Source: Candidatus Pelagibacterales bacterium
GTDB lineage: Bacteria > Pseudomonadota > Alphaproteobacteria > TMED109
Assembly (NCBI GenBank): GCA_002684605.1
Contig: NYVM01000053.1
Coordinates: 33,636 to 66,259 of the forward strand
Direction of reading: 5' to 3'
DNA length: 32,624 bases
Shown: positions 16,751 to 25,282 of the stretch, in pieces
How the letters are laid out: every line of letters begins with the position of its first letter
How positions within the stretch are numbered: position 1 is the stretch's first letter
Position numbers and translations under genes: made by a program
The notes under the pieces: model-generated
The model's database searches: none
The model's input: the letters and a program-made list of their open reading frames with translations, nothing else
What the model was told of the DNA's origin: nothing

Positions 16751-17134
16751 ATGAATATTTTTACTAAAATTTTAAAAATTATATTTAAATTTCTATTATT
16801 TAGAGTATTTCAATTAATAAAATTTTTACCAACACTAATTCTTCTTCCATTTAAAATTCTTTTTTGGATTCTAGGAGCAACTTCTGGTAGCCAAGGATCT
16901 AATAATAATGGAGGAAGCAGACCAACTGTTTATACTGATAATTCTGGTATAGTATGTATTAGAGTTAAAAAAGGTTGGGATGGATGGAGAGCAACTTTTG
17001 CAAGACGAGGAGCATCAATAGGAGGAAGAAGCACACAAACCTTAATTATTGGAAATGGAAGAAGTGGTTCCAGTGTGAGTGGCAATAGCTCTTTTGAAGG
17101 AATACAATTTAATTATACAGTAGATTGGAGTTAA
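16751..17134 (+). CDS. membrane-anchored Gly/Ser-rich protein, function unknown
   Basis: This is 127 residues from the ATG at 16751, chosen because GGGAGGA lies 6 bases upstream. An ATG 15 bases earlier lies before that site. Residues 1-45 are strongly hydrophobic with Lys/Phe/Leu runs (about two short membrane segments). A flexible GATSGSQGSNNNGGSRP linker follows, then a probable beta domain with SGIVCIRVKKGWDGWRATFA and repeated Gly-Arg-Ser (GGRSTQTLIIGNGRSGSS). No family is recognised. Confidence 0.55.
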   Translation: MNIFTKILKIIFKFLLFRVFQLIKFLPTLILLPFKILFWILGATSGSQGSNNNGGSRPTVYTDNSGIVCIRVKKGWDGWRATFARRGASIGGRSTQTLIIGNGRSGSSVSGNSSFEGIQFNYTVDWS

Positions 17135-17499
17135 TTTTCTTTGGTGGGATGCAGAAATATGGTCATAAATCTAATAAAATTTCTCTAAATGATACCTTTA
17201 AATGATTATATTTTAAGAATTATAACCATATAAGGATGAATGTGGATGGTATTGGTTCATCTTAAAGGTCTATTATTTCATCATTAAACCTAGTTATAGG
17301 CTGTATATATAGTTAAACGTATGTCCTTCTATAGTTTTTTGATAAGTAAGTTACCCTACTATAGTTAGTATTTGCTACATATTCTTATAGACTGCTACTA
17401 AAAACTGCTACTAAAGACAATTATAGCTATTCTATATTTAGTGGATTTTTTAGCCTCTGCTCTACAATAGATGGTTTTTTTGTAGAGTTTCTAAGATAG
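17135..17499. other. non-coding stretch next to the tRNA gene
   Basis: I see no gene here. There is a two-unit tandem repeat of ACTGCTACTAAAA / ACTGCTACTAAAG (17391-17416). A hairpin, CTCTACAA (17460-17467) pairing with TTGTAGAG (17480-17487), lies 13 bases beyond the tRNA 3' end. It has no T-run on the tRNA-sense side, so it is not a classical terminator. Confidence 0.5.
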
Positions 17500-17574
17500 T
17501 GGTATCCCCTAGGAGAATCGAACTCCTCTTTCCAGGATGAAAACCTGGTGTCCTAACCGATAGACGAAGGGGAC
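17500..17574 (-). tRNA. tRNA-Glu (anticodon UUC), CCA encoded
   Basis: The minus strand reads GTCCCCTTCGTCTATCGGTT, AGGACACCAGGTTTTCATCC, TGGAAAGAGGAGTTCGATTC and TCCTAGGGGATACCA. The acceptor stem pairs GTCCCCT with AGGGGAT (one G-U). The anticodon stem is CCAGG/CCTGG around TTTTCAT, giving anticodon TTC. The T arm is GAGGAGTTCGATTCTCCT. The discriminator A is followed by encoded CCA (17500-17502). Its 3' end faces the accessory region, the usual side for island integration. Confidence 0.96.
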
Positions 17575-17670
17575 ACATGGTAAATGATATATAAGTAGTA
17601 TTAAAACTAGTCAATACTTTTAGCAAATTAAACATTTAAAAAATTTACTCACAATCCCAAATAAAGTATG

Positions 17671-17689
17671 TATTACTAAATAGGTAATA
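17671..17689. promoter_or_regulatory. small inverted repeat ahead of the importer operon
   Basis: TATTAC and GTAATA flank a 7-base spacer, 19 bases before the ATG of the binding-protein gene and just ahead of its GGGGGA ribosome site. It may be an operator. The arms are only six bases, so chance is possible. Confidence 0.3.
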
Positions 17690-17707
17690 ATATTTTGGGG
17701 GACTTCA

Positions 17708-18895
17708 ATGTACATTAAAAGCATTAGTATAAAAATTTCGTTGGTAACTATAATAGTTTTTAATACCATTGTATTTGCTAATGCAAAAGACACTATTAAA
17801 ATTGGCACTTTATTACCATACTCAGGAGTTTATACAGTTCTTGGAGAAGAAATTACAAATGCAATGATTTTGGCCTTTGAGGAAGTAGATAATTCCATAC
17901 TTGGTAAAACAATTGAATTAATAAAAGGTGACACTGAAGTTAAACCAAATATAGCACTTCAAAAAGCTAGAAAATTAGTTTCATCAGATAAAGTTGATAT
18001 CCTTGTTGGTCCAGTTTCATCATCAGTTGCATTAGCAATTAGAAACGTAGTAGTACAATCTAAAACACCACTCATTATACCTAATGCTGGTGCAAATGTT
18101 CTGACTGGAGAAAAGTGTTCTAAGTTTATAACAAGAATATCTTTTTCTAACTATCAAATAAATGCTCCTATGGGGACATGGCTTGCTGAAAGTGGTATAA
18201 AATCTGCATTTCTTTTAGCCCCTGATTATGCTGCTGGAAAAGAAATGATGTATGCATTTAAAACTAAGTTTGAAGAAGCTGGAGGAGAAATATTTGGTGA
18301 GGAATATACACCTTTTAGAAAAACAAAAGATTTTGGACCATATCTAGCAAGAGTAAAAAATAGTGGTGCAGATGCTGTTTACGTTTTCTATGCTGGAGGT
18401 GAAGCAATTAATTTTATTAAACAAGCGCATTCATTTGGACTAGGAGATGTAATGAAATTAACAGGAGCTGGCTGGACAACATCTCCTCTTTTCTTGCCTG
18501 CACAAAAAGATGCTGCTATTGGATTTATAGGTAGTTTAAATTATGTACCTTCAATAGATACAGAAGAAAATAATAATTTTATAAAAGCATATAAAGATAG
18601 ATTTGGTAGGTCTCCATCTGAATTTGCTGTTCAAGGCTATGACTCTGCTAAAGTTATAATTAAAGCAATTGAGGCGCTATCCGGAAACATAACAGATAAA
18701 GATAAGTTAGCGGAAGCAATTAACGCCGTATCTATTACTGGCCCTCGTGGCCCATTAACTATTGATCCTGAAACTAATAATGTAATTCAAAATATATATA
18801 TATTTGAAGTAGTAAAAGATAAAAATGGCCCAGAGCTGAAAGTATTGGATACAATTGAAGCTGTAAAAGCTCCGGGACCAGGTTGTAAACTTTAG
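17708..18895 (+). CDS. LIV-type ABC transporter, periplasmic substrate-binding protein
   Basis: The 395-residue protein has a signal peptide (about 1-26, ending FANA) and no lipobox Cys, so it is soluble in the periplasm. It is a Peripla_BP_6-type binding protein. IKIGTLLPYSGVYTVLGEE opens the first lobe, followed by DILVGPVSSSVALAIRNV, IIPNAGANVLTG, FAVQGYDSAKVII and GPRGPLTIDPETNNVIQNIYI. The family binds branched-chain amino acids but also amides, urea and aromatic acids. Adjacent box genes and benzoate-CoA ligase make an aromatic acid a good candidate ligand, by inference only. GGGGGA precedes the ATG. It is the first gene of a five-gene operon. Confidence 0.93.
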   Translation: MYIKSISIKISLVTIIVFNTIVFANAKDTIKIGTLLPYSGVYTVLGEEITNAMILAFEEVDNSILGKTIELIKGDTEVKPNIALQKARKLVSSDKVDILVGPVSSSVALAIRNVVVQSKTPLIIPNAGANVLTGEKCSKFITRISFSNYQINAPMGTWLAESGIKSAFLLAPDYAAGKEMMYAFKTKFEEAGGEIFGEEYTPFRKTKDFGPYLARVKNSGADAVYVFYAGGEAINFIKQAHSFGLGDVMKLTGAGWTTSPLFLPAQKDAAIGFIGSLNYVPSIDTEENNNFIKAYKDRFGRSPSEFAVQGYDSAKVIIKAIEALSGNITDKDKLAEAINAVSITGPRGPLTIDPETNNVIQNIYIFEVVKDKNGPELKVLDTIEAVKAPGPGCKL

Positions 18896-18903
18896 GAATT
18901 ACT

Positions 18904-19752
18904 ATGCTTCTTATACAATTTCTTAATGCCCTTCAGTTTTCAATGACATTATTTCTATTAGCTGTAGGGCTGACTATTATATTTGGATTAATGAAAATAG
19001 TTAACTTAGCACACGGTAGTTTATATATGATAGGAGCTTATTTAGGCTTATCAATTACTAACTATACAGATTCTTTTTGGTTAGCATTAGTAATTGCACC
19101 TATTCTTACAGCATCAATAGGAGCTATATTGTATTCCCTTCTCTTTAAACGTATTCAAAATGCAGACCCTATGAAACAGGTATTATTAACTTTTGGCCTC
19201 ATCTATATAGCTTTAGATTCTGTAAGATTATTATGGGGAACAATGAGTCATTCTATCTCAGCGCCTAATATATTATCAAATTCAATATTATTAATTAATG
19301 AACCTTATCCATCTTATAGATTATTTGTTATTGCTATAGGATTAATAGTCCTTTTTATATTATATATTATTTTAGAAAAAACAAAAATTGGAGCAAAAGT
19401 AAGAGCTTCTGTGGATGATCCAGAAACAGCACAGTTACTTAAGATAAATACAGATAAAATACTATTTTATACTTTTGCATTAGGATGTGGCTTAGCTGGT
19501 TTAGCAGGTATAACTGTAGCTCCTATATTAGGAGTAGAACCAGGAATGGATATGGAAGTTCTAGTCTTAACTCTTATTGTGGTGGTCGTCGGAGGTCCTG
19601 GCAGCCTAAAAGGAGCTATCATTGGTTCTTTATTAATTGGTTTTGTAGATAGTTTTGGCAAAGTCTACATACCTCAGCTAGCGCAAATCATAATTTATGC
19701 AGTTATGGCTTTAACTATATTATTTAAGCCAGATGGGTTGTATAAAAGATAA
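18904..19752 (+). CDS. LIV-type ABC transporter permease (LivH-like)
   Basis: The 282-residue membrane protein has about eight helices. LivH-type motifs are visible: LAVGLTIIFGLMKIVNLAHGSLYMIGAYLG at residues 18-47, RASVDDPETAQLLKINTDKI (cytoplasmic coupling loop), and ALGCGLAGLAGITVAPILGVEPGM, then GGPGSLKGAIIGSLLIGFVD. It forms the translocation pore with the LivM-like partner, whose start codon overlaps its stop by one base. It begins 8 bases after the binding-protein gene. Confidence 0.94.
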   Translation: MLLIQFLNALQFSMTLFLLAVGLTIIFGLMKIVNLAHGSLYMIGAYLGLSITNYTDSFWLALVIAPILTASIGAILYSLLFKRIQNADPMKQVLLTFGLIYIALDSVRLLWGTMSHSISAPNILSNSILLINEPYPSYRLFVIAIGLIVLFILYIILEKTKIGAKVRASVDDPETAQLLKINTDKILFYTFALGCGLAGLAGITVAPILGVEPGMDMEVLVLTLIVVVVGGPGSLKGAIIGSLLIGFVDSFGKVYIPQLAQIIIYAVMALTILFKPDGLYKR

Positions 19753-20705
19753 TGCATGCTGTAAATAATAATCCACAGTTAAGATTACAATTATTTTTTG
19801 TATTATTAATGTCTGCAATTATAGCAAATATATTTGGTGGATATTTTACAAGGTTTTTTGTGGCTGAAATAGTAATACTTTCTATTTTTGCAATAAGCTT
19901 AGATTTTATAGCCTCTAGAGGAGGAATGGTTTCTTTAGGTCATGCTATGTTTTTAGGAATTGGGGCATATGCAACTGCTATATTAACGCTTAATTATGGC
20001 ATAAGTCCTTTTGTATCAACTTTTTTAACATTTATTATTGCATCTTTAATAGGCCTTATTATAGCATATTTTATAGTGTTATTAGATGGAATATTTTTTA
20101 TAATGGTGACCTTAGCATTGGGAGAAATGTTCAATTCTTGGGTCTTTACAAGTGATTATTTAGGAGGTTCTGATGGTATTTCAGGTATTATGCGTCCTGA
20201 TTTAGCCTTTATAGGAATAGATACTAATAATCCTCTTATTTTCACATTTTATGTCCTTTTATGGTTAATAAGTATTTATGTTTTATTAATAAAAATTACA
20301 GATTCTCCACTTGGAAAAAACTTAGATGCGATAAGACAAAACTCAAATAGAATATCTGCAATTGGAGGGCACACTAAAGCGTACAAAGCAATTGCATTTT
20401 CTTTATCAGCAGGAATAGCGTCTATTGCAGGCTCGTTATATGTACAATTAAATGGGTTTATCTCTCCTGAATTAACGCATTGGACAGTTTCTGGTGAAGG
20501 TTTAATTATGATAATAGTTGGCGGAATTGGCTCAATTTCAGGTGCTATTTTGGGAGCTACTGTAGTACATATTATCCAGCATGAATTATCAAGTATAATA
20601 AATTGGTGGATGCTAGTCATAGGCTTTGGTTTTATATTTATTGTGCTCTTTATGAAAGATGGATTATGGGGCTTACTTGAGCAAATACAAAAAAAGATAA
20701 GGTAA
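19752..20705 (+). CDS. LIV-type ABC transporter permease (LivM-like)
   Basis: This is a 317-residue multi-pass protein. It has ISLDFIASRGGMVSLGHAMFLGIGAYATAIL near residues 47-77, DSPLGKNLDAIRQNSNRISAIGGHTKAYK as the cytoplasmic coupling loop, and AGIASIAGSLYVQLNGFISPELTHW, then VGGIGSISGAILGA. All are typical of LivM. The start overlaps the LivH-like stop (TAATG), so the two permeases are translationally coupled. No long N-terminal extension is present. Confidence 0.94.
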   Translation: MHAVNNNPQLRLQLFFVLLMSAIIANIFGGYFTRFFVAEIVILSIFAISLDFIASRGGMVSLGHAMFLGIGAYATAILTLNYGISPFVSTFLTFIIASLIGLIIAYFIVLLDGIFFIMVTLALGEMFNSWVFTSDYLGGSDGISGIMRPDLAFIGIDTNNPLIFTFYVLLWLISIYVLLIKITDSPLGKNLDAIRQNSNRISAIGGHTKAYKAIAFSLSAGIASIAGSLYVQLNGFISPELTHWTVSGEGLIMIIVGGIGSISGAILGATVVHIIQHELSSIINWWMLVIGFGFIFIVLFMKDGLWGLLEQIQKKIR

Positions 20706-20708
20706 AAT

Positions 20709-21443
20709 ATGTCATTATCTCTAAATAATATTAGTAAAAGTTTTGGAAATATAAAAGTTTTAAATAATGTAAATATTCAATCTCATGGTAGAGAATGCCT
20801 TGGCATAATAGGACCTAATGGAGCAGGTAAAAGCACTTTATTTAAAGTAATTTCTGGGAGCCTAAAACAAGATAAAGGTGATATTTATTTTAATAATCTT
20901 AATATAAATAATTTAAATATTAACAAAAGAGCAAGACTAGGTATAGCTCAAAGCTTTCAAAAAAATTCATTATTTTTAGAAATGACCGTAAAAGAAAGTA
21001 TAATGCTTGCACTTTCCCATAAATATAAAATTACATTCAAAATGCTAAATTCATTAATTAGTAATAAAGCAATAAATAATGATGCTATAGAAATTGCAAA
21101 AGATACAGGGCTTTATGATTATTTTGATACAAAATCTGATAATTTATCATATGGTTTACAGAGGCAGTTAGAATTAGGAATAGCAATATCTTGTAGGCCA
21201 AAATTGTTATTGTTAGATGAACCTACAGCCGGTATGAGTCCAGCAGAAACTAAGGAGATTATTAAATTAATAAAAAATCTATCTGGCAAATATTCTATCA
21301 TTTTAGTTGAACATGATATGGATGTTATTTATGAATTAGCTAATAGGATATATGTTTTAGATAGAGGTTCATTAATTTTTGAAGGTGACGCAAAAGCTGT
21401 AAAAAGTTCAGAATTAGTACAAAATAAATATTTAGGAATATAA
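20709..21443 (+). CDS. LIV-type ABC transporter ATP-binding protein (LivG-like)
   Basis: The 244-residue ATPase has Walker A GPNGAGKST at about residues 35-43, the Q-loop in QSFQKNSLFLEMTV, and signature LSYGLQRQLELGIAI. Walker B is LLLLDEPTAGMSPAET and the H-loop is LVEHDMDVI. The signature is LSYGLQ rather than LSGGQ, a variation usual in LivG. The 35-residue insert between the Q-loop and the signature also fits LivG. It follows the LivM-like gene by 3 bases. Confidence 0.94.
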   Translation: MSLSLNNISKSFGNIKVLNNVNIQSHGRECLGIIGPNGAGKSTLFKVISGSLKQDKGDIYFNNLNINNLNINKRARLGIAQSFQKNSLFLEMTVKESIMLALSHKYKITFKMLNSLISNKAINNDAIEIAKDTGLYDYFDTKSDNLSYGLQRQLELGIAISCRPKLLLLDEPTAGMSPAETKEIIKLIKNLSGKYSIILVEHDMDVIYELANRIYVLDRGSLIFEGDAKAVKSSELVQNKYLGI

Positions 21444-21446
21444 CTT

Positions 21447-22148
21447 ATGTCAATTCTTAGCCTTGATAATGTAAATACATTTTATGGAAAAAGTCATATC
21501 TTACAAGGAATAACCTTTGATTTAAAAAAACCAGGATGTTTAGCACTTTTAGGAAGAAATGGAGCAGGAAAAACAACTACACTTAGATCAGTTGTAAATT
21601 TAACTAAACCTTTTTCTGGTAAAATATTATTTAATAACAATAGTTTAATAAATTTATCTACTTATAAAATTGCAAAATTAGGTCTTACTTTGGTGCCTGA
21701 AAATAGAGGAATGTTTTCATCATTAAGCGTAGAAGAAAGCTTAAATATAGTAAATAGCCATTTTGATAATATTGAATGGACTAAAGAAAGAGTCTTAGAT
21801 ACTTTTCCACAGCTAAAATTAAAACTAAAAAATAACTCTGCAAGTTTATCCGGCGGAGAACAGCAAATGCTCGCAATTGGAAAAGCATTATTAACTAATC
21901 CAAAACTTATATTATTAGACGAACCAACTCAGGGATTAGCACCTAATATCGTAATTCAACTTACAGAAACATTAAAAGCGATAATTAAAGAAGGTATATC
22001 CATCGTAATAGTAGAGCAAAATGTTAATATGGCTCTAAAAATTGCAAATGACGTAGCTATAATCGGCAAAGGCGAGACAAAATGGAAAGGTAGCAAAGAT
22101 AAATTTTTAAAAGATATACAAAAACATAAGGAATGGATTGGTATATAA
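21447..22148 (+). CDS. LIV-type ABC transporter ATP-binding protein (LivF-like)
   Basis: The 233-residue ATPase has Walker A GRNGAGKTT near residue 36, LGLTLVPENRGMFSSLSVEESL (the Q-loop region), and signature LSGGEQQMLAIGKAL. Walker B is LILLDEPTQGLAPN and the H-loop IVEQNVNMAL has Gln where most ABC ATPases have His, as is usual in LivF proteins. It ends the operon. Its stop is only 5 bases from the end of the convergent boxB gene, and no terminator hairpin is visible between them. Confidence 0.94.
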   Translation: MSILSLDNVNTFYGKSHILQGITFDLKKPGCLALLGRNGAGKTTTLRSVVNLTKPFSGKILFNNNSLINLSTYKIAKLGLTLVPENRGMFSSLSVEESLNIVNSHFDNIEWTKERVLDTFPQLKLKLKNNSASLSGGEQQMLAIGKALLTNPKLILLDEPTQGLAPNIVIQLTETLKAIIKEGISIVIVEQNVNMALKIANDVAIIGKGETKWKGSKDKFLKDIQKHKEWIGI

Positions 22149-22153
22149 AAAAA

Positions 22154-23584
22154 TTACTTACCTAATTCAACATATTCATAGCCAGTATCAAGTTTATTTA
22201 TGCCTCTACTAGGGGCAGCAATCCAACCTGCAGTTTTATTTACTTCTGTTACTTGTACCATCAAGCTTTTAATATATTCTCTATCATTTTCTGATGGTAA
22301 CCATGAACTTATGTTAGTATCAAATTCACTTTTTGATATTATCTTGCCTCCAGGGTTAGTTTCTATACCCGCCCATATTCCAATACTTCTTCTGAACCTC
22401 GTTGAAGGCAATGCTAATACTATATCTTGTCCAGATTTTTTAATTAATCTATTCCATCTCTTTAAACCAATTTCACAATCTGCAACATAAGATAACCTTG
22501 TAATTTCATTCATAGCATTTCTCATGGGAATAGTTTGCTCTTCTAAAGCATTTTTTATTGATAACCCTTCAAATGTATATGTACTATTTTTCTCTGAATG
22601 ATCCTCATATCTCATTTCATCAGGCCTGCCTTTCAACCCATTAGCAAAGGCTGTGGCTGAGTTTGAAGATATCTCAGACCCAAACAAATCTAAAGATGAA
22701 GAAAACCAAAAATTTATATATCTTTGTATAGTTTGTAAATCTACTACACCTGCATTTCTTATAGCCTCTACAGAGTCTGTTTTTAGCTCATTCATGACTT
22801 CTAATGTTCTTTGTATCATCCGTGTAATACCTGACTCCCCTACTTGCATGTGATGAGCTTCTTCCGTCAACATAAATTGACATGTTCTTGCTAAAGGATC
22901 AAAACTACTTTCTGCCAAAGATTTTAATTGGTACTTACCATCTCTATCTGTAAAATACGTAAACATAAAGAAACTAACCCAATCTGTAATTGGCTCATTA
23001 AATGTTCCTAGTATTCTAGGATTGTCAATATCTCCAGAATTTCTTTCTAATAGACCTTCAGCTTCCTCTCTTCCATCTCTTCCAAAATAGGCATGCAATA
23101 GATAAACCATAGCCCATAAGTGCCTACCTTCTTCAACATTAACCTGAAATAAATTTCTTAAATCATACAAAGAGGGGCACGTCTTACCAAGTTCTCTTTG
23201 TTGTTCAACAGATGCGGGCTCCGTATCTCCTTGAGTAACTATTAATCTTCTCAATATTGAACGATAGTCACCAGGAACTTGTTGCCAAACAGGCTTACCA
23301 ATATTATCTCCAAAATGAATTTTTCTATCTGTTACTTTATCATTTAAAAAAATGCCCCACCTATATTCAGGCATTTTTACTTTACCATAAGTGGCCCATC
23401 CTTCTGCATCTACAGATGTTGCTGTTCTGAGGTAGACATCAGAAGCTTGAAAACCCTCTGGACCCATTTCTGTCCACCAGCTTTTGAATTTCGGCTGCCA
23501 ATGTTCTAGAGCTCTCTGTAGAGATAAATCATTACTTAGGTCAACATTGTTAGGTATTTTTTCTTGGTAGTTTAAGTTAGTCAT
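22154..23584 (-). CDS. boxB: benzoyl-CoA 2,3-epoxidase, oxygenase subunit BoxB
   Basis: BoxB is a class I di-iron monooxygenase that inserts oxygen into benzoyl-CoA to form 2,3-epoxybenzoyl-CoA. It needs electrons from a reductase (BoxA). The 476-residue length is standard. Di-iron ligand motifs E-x2-H occur at E152-H155 (VEEGRHLW) and E242-H245 (TEEAHHMQ), with E122 and acidic residues between them as further ligands. Other family blocks are SKWW-like FKSWWTEMGP, WATYGKVKMPEYRWGIFL, FFMFTYFTDRDGKYQL, and DLFGSEISSNSA. The gene follows boxC by 3 bases with AAAGGGTG as ribosome site. It is the last gene of the minus-strand unit. Confidence 0.96.
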   Translation of the reverse strand: MTNLNYQEKIPNNVDLSNDLSLQRALEHWQPKFKSWWTEMGPEGFQASDVYLRTATSVDAEGWATYGKVKMPEYRWGIFLNDKVTDRKIHFGDNIGKPVWQQVPGDYRSILRRLIVTQGDTEPASVEQQRELGKTCPSLYDLRNLFQVNVEEGRHLWAMVYLLHAYFGRDGREEAEGLLERNSGDIDNPRILGTFNEPITDWVSFFMFTYFTDRDGKYQLKSLAESSFDPLARTCQFMLTEEAHHMQVGESGITRMIQRTLEVMNELKTDSVEAIRNAGVVDLQTIQRYINFWFSSSLDLFGSEISSNSATAFANGLKGRPDEMRYEDHSEKNSTYTFEGLSIKNALEEQTIPMRNAMNEITRLSYVADCEIGLKRWNRLIKKSGQDIVLALPSTRFRRSIGIWAGIETNPGGKIISKSEFDTNISSWLPSENDREYIKSLMVQVTEVNKTAGWIAAPSRGINKLDTGYEYVELGK

Positions 23585-23587
23585 AAT

Positions 23588-25237
23588 TTACACCCTTTTA
23601 TTATCAAATTTTGCTCTTGTTCCTGTGCCAAATAATTTTAATGCACCTTTTTCGCTTACTGCATTTGGTCTATTAAATATCCAGTTTTGCCATGCTGAAA
23701 GTCTTCCAAATATTTTTGTTTCACAAGTTTCTTTTCCTGGAAAACGCAAATTAGCTTCTAAACCTGTCAAAGCATCAGGTGAGAAACTTGTTCTTTCCTC
23801 AACACTTAATCTAATTTCTTCTTTCCAATCAAGGTCATCCGGAATAATCGTGATTAATTCTTCATCGTATGCTTCTTCAGCATTAATCTTTTTATTTATT
23901 ATTTTACGTAAATTATTTAATTTTAGTTCATCACTATTAAATCTTGTTGATAATCTCGTAAGACCATTTACCATCTCTAATGATTCAAAATTTATTTTAC
24001 TTAATGATATGTAAGGGCCTTTAAGAGAATTTGCTTCTAAAGCATTATTAAGCATGTAAGTTCTATCTGCACAAAATAGTAACTCAGCTAAAATACCTGA
24101 AAAACAACTATCATTGTCTACTATCGTAAATATAGACCTTGAAGACAAATCTAATCGGGATAAAGTCCTTCTAAGAAAACCAATAATTTCATTAACCAAC
24201 CAATTATTTTTATTTTCTTCAATAATAGTAGTAAGTTTAATAATATTTTCTGTATTGCCTTCAGATGTAATAGTAAACACTCCTACTTCTAACTCATTTG
24301 TTCTTAGTAAAAGTATTAAATCCTCAAGTTCCCTTGCAAATTTTAATGGCCACCAATTACATCCTAATTCTTCTGCATCATCTAGAGATATTAATTGGTC
24401 CTCTTTAGGTCCTATAATATGAATATTAGCTATGCGGCTTTCTTTATCTATTTTACACAAGACTGTTTCATAATTAATTTCATTATCATTAACTGCTCTA
24501 TTTAATTTAGATAATGCAACTCCTGTTTTACCATTTCTTAATTTAACAGTATTAGATAATTCAGAAACTCTAGATTCTGTCAAATCGTCAAATTTTGAAG
24601 GCGGAGCAATATAATCTACTAATTTCCATTCAACCGCCTTTTTCCCTCTAATACCATCAGCATTAGTGCAAAAAATATCAGCTAAATCTTTTCTTACTTT
24701 TCTTTTGTCTATTAACCTTGTAACCCCTCCTGTTCCTGGAAGAACTCCTAACAATGGAACTTCTGGTAAACTAACTGTACTTGACCTATCATCTACTAAA
24801 AGTATTTCATCACAGGCAAGCGCTACTTCATAACCTCCACCTGCACAAATACCATTTACTGCAGCAATAAATTTGATAGATCCAGAGTTACTAGAATCCT
24901 CAAAACCATTTCTTGTTTCATTAGTAAATTTACAAAAATTAACTTTCCAAGTATGTTCTGATTGTCCCAGCATGTAAATATTTGCTCCTGCTGAAAAATT
25001 CTTTTCTTGTTTAGAAGTAATTACAACTACTTTTACTGTTGGTTGTTCAAAACGTATTCTTTGAACAATATCATTTAGCTCTATATCAACTCCTAAATCA
25101 TAAGAATTTAGCTTTAAGTCATAACCAGGTTTAATTCCATCTTTCTCAGAAACATCTAAATAAAGAGTCGCTTTATTGTCAGTTACTTCTACAGTCCAAT
25201 GTTTATAATTACCCCACTCTTTGTCAAATGTAATCAA
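23588..25237 (-). CDS. boxC: 2,3-epoxybenzoyl-CoA dihydrolase BoxC
   Basis: BoxC opens the epoxide ring hydrolytically to 3,4-dehydroadipyl-CoA semialdehyde and formate. The 549-residue protein is of normal BoxC length, about twice a simple crotonase. The crotonase core shows in KNFSAGANIYMLGQSEHTWK at about residue 80, AAVNGICAGGGYEVALACDE, and LPEVPLLGVLPGTGGVTRL. The C-terminal part contains the BoxC-typical LTGLEANLRFPG, IFGRLSAWQNWIFNRPNAV and LKLFGTGTRAKFDNKRV. The start codon is TTG (25235-25237), with GGGAG 7 bases upstream. No ATG in frame gives a better start. A TGCA-N6-TGCA site lies 18 bases upstream. Confidence 0.96.
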   Translation of the reverse strand: MITFDKEWGNYKHWTVEVTDNKATLYLDVSEKDGIKPGYDLKLNSYDLGVDIELNDIVQRIRFEQPTVKVVVITSKQEKNFSAGANIYMLGQSEHTWKVNFCKFTNETRNGFEDSSNSGSIKFIAAVNGICAGGGYEVALACDEILLVDDRSSTVSLPEVPLLGVLPGTGGVTRLIDKRKVRKDLADIFCTNADGIRGKKAVEWKLVDYIAPPSKFDDLTESRVSELSNTVKLRNGKTGVALSKLNRAVNDNEINYETVLCKIDKESRIANIHIIGPKEDQLISLDDAEELGCNWWPLKFARELEDLILLLRTNELEVGVFTITSEGNTENIIKLTTIIEENKNNWLVNEIIGFLRRTLSRLDLSSRSIFTIVDNDSCFSGILAELLFCADRTYMLNNALEANSLKGPYISLSKINFESLEMVNGLTRLSTRFNSDELKLNNLRKIINKKINAEEAYDEELITIIPDDLDWKEEIRLSVEERTSFSPDALTGLEANLRFPGKETCETKIFGRLSAWQNWIFNRPNAVSEKGALKLFGTGTRAKFDNKRV

Positions 25238-25250
25238 AATCTATCTCCCA

Positions 25251-25272
25251 TAATGTGCAATATAATGCATTA
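25251..25272. promoter_or_regulatory. candidate BoxR operator ahead of boxC (TGCA-N6-TGCA)
   Basis: TGCA at 25256-25259 and 25266-25269 are separated by 6 bases and flanked by TAATG...CATTA. The same TGCA-N6-TGCA spacing occurs in the divergent promoter region at 26219-26232. It lies between the regulator gene and boxC, close to the boxC ribosome site. Confidence 0.5.
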
Positions 25273-25282
25273 AGCAATAATC

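Noticed and set aside
22149..22153. Terminator between the importer operon and boxB
   Set aside because: Only 5 bases separate the convergent stops and no GC hairpin with a T-run is visible on either strand.
23625..24422. Plus-strand frames opposite boxC
   Set aside because: They are antisense shadows of a well-supported boxC gene. Ser/Leu-rich translations are typical of the reverse complement of coding DNA.
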